Below, one piece after another: positions 1 through 7,005 of a DNA stretch of 8,846 nt. The DNA is taken from positions 1-8,846 of the forward strand of contig JBBRQV010000133.1 in the NCBI GenBank assembly GCA_038225955.1, in the 5' to 3' direction. The notes under the pieces are model-generated. The model saw only the letters and a list, made by a program, of their open reading frames with translations. It did no database searches and was not told the DNA's origin. Source of the stretch: JAFDZO01 sp038225955 (lineage in GTDB: Bacteria > Bacteroidota > Ignavibacteria > Tepidaquicellales > Tepidaquicellaceae). The position numbers and the translations under genes were made by a program. The stretch's first letter is position 1. Every line of letters starts with the position of its first letter.

Positions 1-225
1 AACTACTACATGATATCCAAATTTTTTCTTAATTTCTTTCTCTTACTTTGCTTCAATCTTCGTTGTATCTTTTTCTTTACATTCGAATAAAATATTACCG
101 CTTGCTATAAATGTTTTCACATTGGTAAATTTCATATCGGTAAACATTTTTGCAAGGTCAGCCATTTTGATAATTTTATGCCCGCTTACATTTATACCGC
201 GTAGAAATGCTATGTATGAAATCAT
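1..225 (-). pseudogene. DUF1697 family protein, N-terminal part, interrupted by an in-frame stop; runs off the left edge
   Basis: The reading frame from the ATG at 225-223 gives 60 residues that look like the start of a DUF1697 protein. They include the N-terminal AFLRGINVSGHKIIKM block and the following FTNVKTFIASGNILFE block. DUF1697 proteins are usually around 170-180 residues and their biochemical function is not established. The frame meets TAA at 45-43. Beyond it, the same frame encodes EKEIKKKFGYHVVV up to base 1, which matches what normally follows in the family (a charged helix, then a K-F-G-y/f-x-V-x-V strand). The homology is therefore continuous through the stop with no frame change. 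The simplest reading is a nonsense mutation or a sequencing error (AAA or CAA to TAA). A TTG at 228-226 precedes the ATG; the ATG is the more likely start. No Shine-Dalgarno is visible upstream. It is transcribed divergently from the gene at 371. The family call is fairly sure; pseudogene status is inferred because the rest of the gene lies outside the window. Confidence 0.72.
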
Positions 226-228
226 CAA

Positions 229-370
229 ATTATTTTTGTTGAATATATAAAGAATTCGTTAAAATAGTAACTCCACGTTTTATTTTAATAGAGTACCTCA
301 GAAAACAGTTTTAGTATTAAACTAATTTCACTACATTAGTTAAAACCCTAAACAATTAAGGAGGTTACAA
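229..370. promoter_or_regulatory. Divergent intergenic region with AT-rich hairpins and candidate promoters
   Basis: This 142-nt region must hold the promoters of the leftward DUF1697 gene and the rightward T9SS gene. A weak sigma70-like candidate for the rightward gene is TTGTTG at 236-241 and TAAAAT at 260-265, 18 nt apart. In such AT-rich DNA this could be chance. Two overlapping inverted repeats lie in the presumed leader: AGTTT/AAACT (307-311 with 319-323) and AACTAAT/ATTAGTT (320-326 with 335-341, 8-nt loop). They share bases 320-323, so only one hairpin could form at a time. No ORF of note was seen here. Confidence 0.3.
358..364 (+). promoter_or_regulatory. Strong Shine-Dalgarno for the gene at 371
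   Basis: AAGGAGG lies 6 nt before the ATG at 371, a near-perfect complement to the 16S rRNA 3' end. It fixes the start at the ATG ATG pair (371 or 374). It stands out because three of the five plus-strand genes in this window have no recognisable Shine-Dalgarno. Confidence 0.85.
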
Positions 371-1858
371 ATGATGTCTATAAGAAATTTACTTCTTGTT
401 GTAATTTTATTTTTATCTTTATCTACATTGTCTAAAGCTTATGAAGTAGGAGTTGGGCAAGTCGATTTTTCAAACCTTCATTATAATCAAAGTGATCTGT
501 GGGGAGCAGACGTATTAGTCGCTGCCTCAGAACCCGAAGGTCCGATTTCTGGCGTAAAAGCAACCAGCGGTATAATCTGGATTGCCATTAACGACACAAC
601 TATTAGCTCTGGCAAGGGAATTTTATTTTACAGGTCAACAAACTCAGGAGTAAACTGGGTTCTTCATCCTAATGCAATAACACCGGCGATGATAGTTGAC
701 CAGATAAAAATGCTGCGCGCAGGAGATTCTACTTATTGCTTCTTCAGACAAGGGACTACTATGTATAGATATAATGTTGCGAACAATTCATTCGCAACTC
801 TTCCACAAACTGCTGTTACACAATTTGATATCGTTGCCTCATCTACAAATTCACTGTATATTTATTATTCAAATGCCACACAGGTTTTAAGAACGGGCTC
901 AACAGACGGCGGATTTACATGGATAAATAACGGAACTGTTACTAGTAATGTAGCTCCGACCCTTGGAATTTCTGCCACGGGAGATACGCTTGATGTTATG
1001 TATAGAGCAACCGGAGGAAATACAACAGCGGTAACAAGGTTCCGTTATAGAGAAACAGCCCCCGGAACAGTTACGCCTGTTAGCACAGCAACAATTGTAC
1101 TCGCAGCAGGAACAACGCGAACAATCTATCGCTCATACAGATATGGAGCAGTTGAATGGATTGTTTATACAGAAGGAGATGCTCCGGGAACACAAGTTAA
1201 ATGTATGGTCAGCACTGACGGAGGAAATACTTACGGAAAGTCAATAAATGTTTCAAGTCTCGGAACAGATAATCCATGGTTTACAGCGGGAATTTCTACG
1301 GGTGGAGGTTTTTTAGGAATAGATTTATTCTTTGTGAAAGATAGCGCTGTTGTAGCTAATGATAAAGTAATGTACACATATGCTGCAATAGGTTCGCCCA
1401 ATTTCTCCGCGGGAAGAATTCCAATTTCAGAATTTATCCCTTTAGTTAGCACAAGGAATTATGTTCCTTCTGCAATGGAATTAGGAAATGCAGATGTTGG
1501 TATTGCTTATGTAGGTATTAATGGCGGTAACAGAAATGTTTACTGGGATAAATTTAGCAATGTTTCTGGCATTCATCAAAATTCGGGAATTGTAGAGAGC
1601 TATGATTTAAAACAGAACTATCCGAATCCTTTTAATCCATCCACAACAATTTCTTTCAGTCTGCCGAAATCAGATTTTGTTTCGTTAAAAGTATTTGATG
1701 TAACAGGAAAAGAAGTTCAGACAATATTAAATAAAAAACTTGAGCAAGGAAGTTATGACGTGAACTTTGATGCAAGTCATCTGACTTCCGGAGTTTATTT
1801 TTATACTCTCGTTTCAAGTGATTTTACCTCTACAAAGAAAATGATGTTAATAAAATAA
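371..1858 (+). CDS. Secreted Asp-box (BNR-like) repeat protein with C-terminal T9SS type A sorting domain
   Basis: This 495-residue protein is probably exported and either anchored at the cell surface or released by the type IX secretion system. Residues 1-23 form a Sec signal peptide: a positive N-terminus (R5), a hydrophobic core at 7-17 and a likely cleavage after SKA (23/24). Three Asp-box-like motifs (S-x-D-x-G-x-x-W) occur at 89-96 (STNSGVNW, with N for D), 177-184 (STDGGFTW) and 281-288 (STDGGNTY, ending in Y). Such motifs mark beta-propeller blades in sialidase/BNR-like proteins. No catalytic sialidase signature was recognised, so a glycosidase activity is not supported. Residues 411-495 are a T9SS type A sorting domain, with QNYPNPFNPSTTI at about 415-427, the VFDVTGKEV strand, GVYFYTL and a basic C-terminus (KKMMLIK). 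The gene stands alone, with a strong Shine-Dalgarno before it and a strong terminator after it. Localisation is well supported; ligand or substrate is unknown. Confidence 0.88.
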   Translation: MMSIRNLLLVVILFLSLSTLSKAYEVGVGQVDFSNLHYNQSDLWGADVLVAASEPEGPISGVKATSGIIWIAINDTTISSGKGILFYRSTNSGVNWVLHPNAITPAMIVDQIKMLRAGDSTYCFFRQGTTMYRYNVANNSFATLPQTAVTQFDIVASSTNSLYIYYSNATQVLRTGSTDGGFTWINNGTVTSNVAPTLGISATGDTLDVMYRATGGNTTAVTRFRYRETAPGTVTPVSTATIVLAAGTTRTIYRSYRYGAVEWIVYTEGDAPGTQVKCMVSTDGGNTYGKSINVSSLGTDNPWFTAGISTGGGFLGIDLFFVKDSAVVANDKVMYTYAAIGSPNFSAGRIPISEFIPLVSTRNYVPSAMELGNADVGIAYVGINGGNRNVYWDKFSNVSGIHQNSGIVESYDLKQNYPNPFNPSTTISFSLPKSDFVSLKVFDVTGKEVQTILNKKLEQGSYDVNFDASHLTSGVYFYTLVSSDFTSTKKMMLIK

Positions 1859-1867
1859 TTTTAATTC

Positions 1868-1904
1868 TTACCCGCTATGTCAATTCATGGCGGGTAAATT
1901 TTAT
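1868..1904 (+). terminator. Rho-independent terminator of the T9SS gene
   Basis: TTACCCGCTATG (1868-1879) pairs with CATGGCGGGTAA (1886-1897) to give a 12-bp stem with one G-U pair and a 6-nt loop (TCAATT). A T-rich stretch (aattttatt) follows. It starts 10 nt after the stop codon, so it separates this gene from the DUF255 gene downstream. Confidence 0.85.
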
Positions 1905-1998
1905 TCTATTATTAAATCTTCATTCCTACCCAAAAATGCCATTTAAAAAAATCTTGTAATTGCGTATCTTCAATTTTCCGCACTAATCCGACAAAAAC

Positions 1999-4086
1999 TT
2001 GAAGCCAAACCGATTACTTAATGAAAAAAGCCCGTACCTGATTCAACATGCATATAATCCTGTCGACTGGTACCCTTGGGGCGAAGAAGCCTTTGAAGCC
2101 GCAAAAGTACAACAGAAGCCAATATTTCTTTCTATAGGATATTCCACTTGCTACTGGTGCCACGTAATGGAGCGCGAAGTTTTTGAAGAGGACTCGATTG
2201 CCGAACTTATGAACGATGCCTTTATCAATATAAAAGTTGACCGTGAAGAGCGTCCCGATATTGACCGCGTTTACATGACTGCCTTGCAGGCATTAACAGG
2301 TTCAGGAGGATGGCCGATGAGTATGTTCCTCACCCCCGACCTCAAGCCTTTTTATGGCGCAACTTACATTCCGCCGAAAGCAAAATATGGTAGAGCCGGA
2401 ATAGAAGACATCATCAATGAAATTCACAAGGCATGGACAAATAAAAAAGAAGATATAATTATTAGCGGAGATAAAATTCTAGAAGCGCTGGCAACGAGAA
2501 CAAACTCTTCCGCAAAAGAAGATGCGGCTATAGATATAGGTGTATTTGTAAAGTGCTACGAGCAGTGTGTTAATTCTTACGATGAAATTTACGGCGGATT
2601 TGGTAAAGGAAATAAATTCCCACGTCCCGTTGTTTTTAATTTCCTTCTGGAATTTTTCTATCACACGAAAAAATCAGAAGCGAAAGATATGGTTACATAC
2701 ACTCTGAAAAAAATGTATGACGGCGGAGATTATGACCACATCGACGGAGGATTTCATAGGTACTCTGTAGATTCCCAGTGGAGAGTTCCCCACTTTGAAA
2801 AAATGCTTTACGATCAGGCGCAGCTTGTTACCTCATACTTAGATTGTTATGCAATTACTAATAAACCTTTCTTCCTCTATGTTGCAGAAGAAATTTTGAA
2901 ATATGTAAATGCAAAGCTGACTGATGAAAGCGGTTCATTTTACTCGGCGGAAGATGCAGAGAGCGCAATTGACCCTGCATTCCCCAAGGAAAAAGAAGAA
3001 GGCGCATTTAACCTATGGGAGAAAGAGGAAATAGATACTTTACTCGGCGATGATGCAGATATTTTTAATTATCATTTCGGAGTGCTACCTCACGGAAATA
3101 CAATGAACGACCCGCATGAAGTTTTTGGTACGAAGAATGTTTTGTATAATGCCTATGATATTCACGATACCGCTACGCACTTCGGACTTGCTTCCGATGA
3201 AGTTCTCGAAAGAATAAATAATAGTATAAAAAAATTATATGTAGTCCGCGAGCAAAGACCAAAGCCGCACCTCGATGATAAAGTTTTAACGTCATGGAAT
3301 GCTCTTATGATTTCTGCCTATGCTTACGCTTACAGAGTCACTAAAAATGAATCGTATATAGATGCTGCAAATAAAGCAAAAGACTTCATTCAAAAAAATC
3401 TTTTGAAAAAAGATTTTACTCTCCTCCACAGATACAGAGACGGCGAGTCAAGATTTGAAGGAACACTTGAAGATTACTCTTACTTCATAAAATCATTAAT
3501 CGATTTATACGAAGCAGATTTTAATACCGATACAATAAAGCTTGCAAATGAACTGAACAATAAAGCAACTGAGCTTTTCTACGATGATATCAACGGCGGA
3601 TACTATGACGTTAGAGAGAGCGAAACGGATATTGTGCTGAAAACAAAAGATACATACGATGGCGCTGAACCCGGAGCAAACTCGATTCAATTGCAAAACA
3701 TTCTGCGACTCTCAACGATTATGGATAACTCCGAGCTATGGGATATGGCTGAGAAGAGTCTGAAATTATTTTCAAATGATTTCAACAGAATGCCTTTCAC
3801 TTCGCCGCAGATGCTTTGCGCTTTGAATTTATTTTTAAATCCTGTAAAAGAAATTATTTTCACAGGAGATTTGAAAAATAACAACACAATTGAGCTGCTT
3901 GGAGAGATAAATAAAAAATATAATCCGAACAGAGTTTTAATTCATGCAACTAAAGAACTTTCTGAAACTGTTCCGTATATAAAAGATATAATTTCCGATT
4001 TTAAGACACCCAAAGTTTATATATGCGAAAATTACAAATGCAATTTGCCGGTAGATAACGTAGAAGATTTAAAAAAATTACTTTAA
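1999..4086 (+). CDS. Thioredoxin domain-containing protein, DUF255/YyaL/SPATA20 family
   Basis: This 695-residue protein is the usual length for the family. Residues 1-165 are the thioredoxin-fold part (Thioredox_DUF255). It opens with the family hallmark RLLNEKSPYLIQHAYNPVDW (5-24) and carries a redox-type C51-Y-W-C54-H motif, then DREERPDID (81-89) and GGWPMSMFLTP (103-113). The C-terminal part resembles an (alpha/alpha)6 barrel like those of glycan-acting enzymes. Its conserved blocks are GGFGKGNKFPRP (199-210), DHIDGGFHRYSVD (246-258) with VPHFEKMLYDQA (263-274), SAEDAES (316-322), KPHLDDKVLTSWNALM (422-437), and a C-terminal cysteine pair C676/C681. The true reaction of the family is unknown. 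The start is TTG at 1999: a stop (TAA, 1984-1986) lies just upstream in frame, and the next in-frame ATG comes after the CxxC motif. No Shine-Dalgarno is visible. No signal peptide is seen, so it is probably cytoplasmic. Confidence 0.93.
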   Translation: MKPNRLLNEKSPYLIQHAYNPVDWYPWGEEAFEAAKVQQKPIFLSIGYSTCYWCHVMEREVFEEDSIAELMNDAFINIKVDREERPDIDRVYMTALQALTGSGGWPMSMFLTPDLKPFYGATYIPPKAKYGRAGIEDIINEIHKAWTNKKEDIIISGDKILEALATRTNSSAKEDAAIDIGVFVKCYEQCVNSYDEIYGGFGKGNKFPRPVVFNFLLEFFYHTKKSEAKDMVTYTLKKMYDGGDYDHIDGGFHRYSVDSQWRVPHFEKMLYDQAQLVTSYLDCYAITNKPFFLYVAEEILKYVNAKLTDESGSFYSAEDAESAIDPAFPKEKEEGAFNLWEKEEIDTLLGDDADIFNYHFGVLPHGNTMNDPHEVFGTKNVLYNAYDIHDTATHFGLASDEVLERINNSIKKLYVVREQRPKPHLDDKVLTSWNALMISAYAYAYRVTKNESYIDAANKAKDFIQKNLLKKDFTLLHRYRDGESRFEGTLEDYSYFIKSLIDLYEADFNTDTIKLANELNNKATELFYDDINGGYYDVRESETDIVLKTKDTYDGAEPGANSIQLQNILRLSTIMDNSELWDMAEKSLKLFSNDFNRMPFTSPQMLCALNLFLNPVKEIIFTGDLKNNNTIELLGEINKKYNPNRVLIHATKELSETVPYIKDIISDFKTPKVYICENYKCNLPVDNVEDLKKLL

Positions 4087-4169
4087 AGAATACAAAATAT
4101 TTTCAATTTGTCCCGCTAAAGAGGGGAGCTGCTACACGCAGTAATTTATAAAATTTAAGGAGTGAACAA
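4087..4169 (+). promoter_or_regulatory. Intergenic leader of aconitase with two small GC-richer hairpins
   Basis: This 83-nt gap contains TCCC/GGGA (4111-4114 with 4124-4127) and GCTGC/GCAGT (4128-4132 with 4138-4142, 5-nt loop, one G-U pair) side by side. They are more GC-rich than the flanks. Neither is followed by a T tract, so neither looks like a terminator, and read-through from the DUF255 gene is possible. A promoter was not identified with confidence. The function of the hairpins is unknown and they may be chance. Confidence 0.3.
4157..4162 (+). promoter_or_regulatory. Shine-Dalgarno for aconitase
   Basis: AAGGAG lies 7 nt before the ATG at 4170. It fixes that start and suggests efficient initiation, unlike the genes on either side, which lack such a site. 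Confidence 0.85.
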
Positions 4170-6434
4170 ATGATATTTGATTTAGAACTAATTAAAAAAG
4201 TCTACACTGAATTTAAAAAGAAAGTTGATGAAACTAAAAAGATTCTTGGAAGACCTTTGACATTCGCTGAAAAAATTCTTTACACACACTTATTTAATCC
4301 TGTTACAAAAGAATATACAGGCGGGAAAGACTTCGTTGACTTTGCTCCTGATAGAGTAGCGATGCAGGATGCAACTGCGCAGATGGCTTTGCTGCAGTTT
4401 ATGTCAGCCGGCATTCCGAAAGTTGCAGTACCTTCAACAGTTCACTGCGACCATCTTATACAGGCAGAAGTCGGGTCAAAAGATGATTTGTTAAGAGCCT
4501 TCGATGAGAACAAAGAGGTTTATGATTTCCTTGCAAGCGTTTCAAATAAATATGGTCTTGGCTTCTGGAAGCCCGGCGCAGGAATTATCCATCAGGTTGT
4601 TCTTGAAAATTATGCATTCCCGGGTGGAATGATGATTGGCACGGATTCACACACACCTAATGCAGGCGGACTTGGTATGATTGCAATAGGAGTCGGCGGC
4701 GCAGATGCTGTTGATGTAATGTCAGGTATGCCATGGGAATTAAAATTCCCGAAATTCATCGGAGTAAAACTCACAGGTAAACTTAGCGGATGGACTTCTC
4801 CTAAAGATGTAATTTTAAAACTTGCAGGCATCCTTACTGTTAAAGGCGGTACGGGAGCAATCGTTGAATATTTCGGCGAAGGTACTGAATCAATTTCATG
4901 CACAGGTAAAGGAACAATCTGTAATATGGGTGCAGAAATAGGTGCAACAACTTCCCTATTCCCCTATGATAACCGAATGTCAGATTATTTAAAAGCAACT
5001 GAACGAAGTGAAATTGCCGAGCTTGCCAATGAAATAAAAGATTATTTACGGGCAGACGACGGAAGTGATTTACATTATGACCAGGTAATTCATATAGATT
5101 TATCTGAGCTTGAGCCGCATGTAAACGGACCTTTTACACCTGACCTTGCATGGCCTATTTCAAAATTCAAAGAAGCAGTTATCGCAAATAATTATCCTGA
5201 AGAATTAAAAGTTGCTTTAATCGGTAGCTGCACAAATTCTTCCTATGAAGATATGGAGCGCTCTGCTTCAGTTGCAAGACAGGCATTGGATTTAGGCGTA
5301 AAAGCAAAATCAGAATTTACAATTACTCCGGGCTCTGAGCAAATAAGAGCTACAATCGAACGTGATGGACAATTGAAAACATTTGAAGAAGTCGGCGGAA
5401 TGGTTTTGGCTAATGCATGCGGACCTTGCATCGGGCAATGGAAAAGACACGGTGTAAAAGACGGTGAAAAAAATTCTATCATAACTTCATACAATAGGAA
5501 TTTCTCAAAAAGAAATGACGGTAACACAGCGACACATGCATTTGTTGCTTCGCCTGAAATTGTAACCGCTTTTGCTTTAGCAGGAAGCCTTACTTTTAAT
5601 CCGCTAACTGATACAATTAAGAACAGCAAAGGTGAAGATGTAAAATTGAAAACTCCTACAGGTAATGAACTTCCTGAGCATGGATTTTTAAAAGGCGAAG
5701 AAGGTTTTGTTGCGCCTGCAGCGGATAGCTCGAAAGTAGAAGTTATTGTTGACCCAACAAGCACAAGACTTCAAAAGCTTGAAGCATTCATTGCGCCGAA
5801 TTTAGAAAAAGATTTTGAAGAGCTTCCAGTGCTGATAAAAGTAAAAGGTAAATGTACAACTGACCACATTTCAATGGCAGGACCCTGGTTAAAATTCAGA
5901 GGACATCTTGATAATATTTCGAATAATATGTTCATCGGAGCAATAAATTTTTTCAACGATAAAGCAAACTCGATTAAAAATCAGTTTTCAAATGCTTATG
6001 ACGAAGTTCCGAATGTTGCAAGAGATTACAAAGCAAAAGGACTTGGATGGGTTGTAATCGGCGAAGAAAATTACGGCGAAGGTTCATCAAGAGAGCACGC
6101 TGCAATGGAGCCGAGGTTTCTTGGCGGACGCGCGATAATCGTAAAATCTTTTGCAAGAATTCATGAAACGAATCTGAAGAAGCAGGGAATGCTTCCTTTC
6201 ACTTTCGCAGATGCAAATGATTACGATTTAATTTTTGAAGATGACAGAATTTCATTGAACGTTAGAGATTTAATTCCCGGTGAAAAAGTTACAATGAGAA
6301 TTATTCACGCAGACCCGAATAAAGATGTTGACGTAATAATGCTGAACCATACTTTCAATGAGCAGCAGATAAAATGGTTCCTTGCCGGCAGCGCACTGAA
6401 CTTAATGGCGAAGAAAGAGAACACTGTATTTTAA
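4170..6434 (+). CDS. acn: Aconitate hydratase (mitochondrial-type aconitase)
   Basis: This cytoplasmic [4Fe-4S] enzyme interconverts citrate and isocitrate via cis-aconitate in the TCA cycle. The 754 residues are full length for the mitochondrial-type aconitase found in Bacteroidota and relatives, shorter than the roughly 900-residue AcnA (IRP-like) form. Cluster ligands are visible as C354 (GSCTNSS, 352-358) and the pair C417/C420 (CGPCIGQW). Substrate-site blocks include HCDH (92-95), the GTDSHTPNAGG loop (157-167) with D159/S160/H161, GGADAVDVMSG (177-187), YNRNFSKRNDG (441-451) and the swivel-domain GSSREHAAMEPR (638-649). All expected catalytic blocks are present, so it should be active. 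The domain order is the normal three-domain core, a linker and a C-terminal swivel domain from about residue 555. The GNAT gene starts 16 nt after its stop, suggesting co-transcription. The exact family symbol (acn or acnA) is a naming matter; the function is secure. Confidence 0.97.
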   Translation: MIFDLELIKKVYTEFKKKVDETKKILGRPLTFAEKILYTHLFNPVTKEYTGGKDFVDFAPDRVAMQDATAQMALLQFMSAGIPKVAVPSTVHCDHLIQAEVGSKDDLLRAFDENKEVYDFLASVSNKYGLGFWKPGAGIIHQVVLENYAFPGGMMIGTDSHTPNAGGLGMIAIGVGGADAVDVMSGMPWELKFPKFIGVKLTGKLSGWTSPKDVILKLAGILTVKGGTGAIVEYFGEGTESISCTGKGTICNMGAEIGATTSLFPYDNRMSDYLKATERSEIAELANEIKDYLRADDGSDLHYDQVIHIDLSELEPHVNGPFTPDLAWPISKFKEAVIANNYPEELKVALIGSCTNSSYEDMERSASVARQALDLGVKAKSEFTITPGSEQIRATIERDGQLKTFEEVGGMVLANACGPCIGQWKRHGVKDGEKNSIITSYNRNFSKRNDGNTATHAFVASPEIVTAFALAGSLTFNPLTDTIKNSKGEDVKLKTPTGNELPEHGFLKGEEGFVAPAADSSKVEVIVDPTSTRLQKLEAFIAPNLEKDFEELPVLIKVKGKCTTDHISMAGPWLKFRGHLDNISNNMFIGAINFFNDKANSIKNQFSNAYDEVPNVARDYKAKGLGWVVIGEENYGEGSSREHAAMEPRFLGGRAIIVKSFARIHETNLKKQGMLPFTFADANDYDLIFEDDRISLNVRDLIPGEKVTMRIIHADPNKDVDVIMLNHTFNEQQIKWFLAGSALNLMAKKENTVF

Positions 6435-6450
6435 ATTCTTCAAAAAATAA

Positions 6451-6978
6451 ATGAGTGTTACATTCGGGTTCATAGACGGATTAGGATTAGCAGAGATAAT
6501 TTCTTTCGATGAAAGCAACTGGAAAGATATAAAAAGAATTTACGAGGAAGGAATTGCAACCGCGCTTGCAACATTTGAAACATCTGCATCTTCATGGGAA
6601 GAATGGGATAAAAATCATTTACCTATCTGCCGTTTAGCAATTGTAACAAAGAATGAAGTTTGTGGATGGACAGCTTTAAGTCCTGTTTCAAAAAGAGAAG
6701 TTTATAAAGGTGTTTGTGAAGAGGCAGTTTATGTTTCGGAAAAGTTCAGAGGGAAAGGACTTGGTAAAATTTTATTACAGACATTGATTCGTGAAAGCGA
6801 AGCAAAAGGAATCTGGACTTTACAGGCAGGAATATTTTCCGATAATAAGTCAAGTATAGCACTCCATCTGAAAAATGATTTCAGAATAATTGGAGTGAGG
6901 GAAAAAATCGGTCAACTGAATGGAGTTTGGAAAGATACGATTCTTATGGAGCGAAGAAGCAAAATCGTAAATTATTAA
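6451..6978 (+). CDS. GNAT N-acetyltransferase, phosphinothricin acetyltransferase-like
   Basis: This 175-residue protein has a single GNAT domain and would move an acetyl group from acetyl-CoA to an amine. The acetyl-CoA-binding motif A is VYVSEKFRGKGLGK (93-106), with the R-G-K-G-L-G loop at 100-105. Blocks typical of the Pat/Bar/YwnH-like branch are IYEEGIATALATFET (30-44), GWTALSPVSKREVYKGV (72-88), GIWTLQAGIF (120-129) and GVREKIGQLNGVWKDTILMERR (148-169). Members of this branch acetylate phosphinothricin, methionine sulfoximine or related amino-acid analogues, but many have unknown natural substrates, so drug or herbicide resistance should not be assumed. No Shine-Dalgarno is seen before the ATG. 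It is tightly placed between aconitase and the nitrobindin-like gene. The fold is certain; the substrate is not. Confidence 0.92.
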   Translation: MSVTFGFIDGLGLAEIISFDESNWKDIKRIYEEGIATALATFETSASSWEEWDKNHLPICRLAIVTKNEVCGWTALSPVSKREVYKGVCEEAVYVSEKFRGKGLGKILLQTLIRESEAKGIWTLQAGIFSDNKSSIALHLKNDFRIIGVREKIGQLNGVWKDTILMERRSKIVNY

Positions 6979-7005
6979 ATTGAATTTTTTAGTAAATGTT
7001 AGTAC

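Noticed and set aside
43..45. TAA as the natural end of a short 60-residue protein
   Set aside because: DUF1697 proteins are about three times longer, and the same frame continues with matching sequence after the stop.
4610..4903. A 97-codon minus-strand open frame inside aconitase
   Set aside because: It is antisense to conserved aconitase blocks, has Pro/Ser/Ile-rich shadow composition and no ribosome site.
5243..5764. A 173-codon open frame on the minus strand inside aconitase
   Set aside because: It lies fully antisense to a well-conserved enzyme, has low-complexity Ser/Pro/Phe-rich content and matches no family. It is a codon-bias shadow.
6451..6978. Calling the GNAT gene a true phosphinothricin resistance gene (pat/bar)
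   Set aside because: The sequence blocks only place it in that broad branch. Many members act on other substrates, and there is no resistance context nearby.
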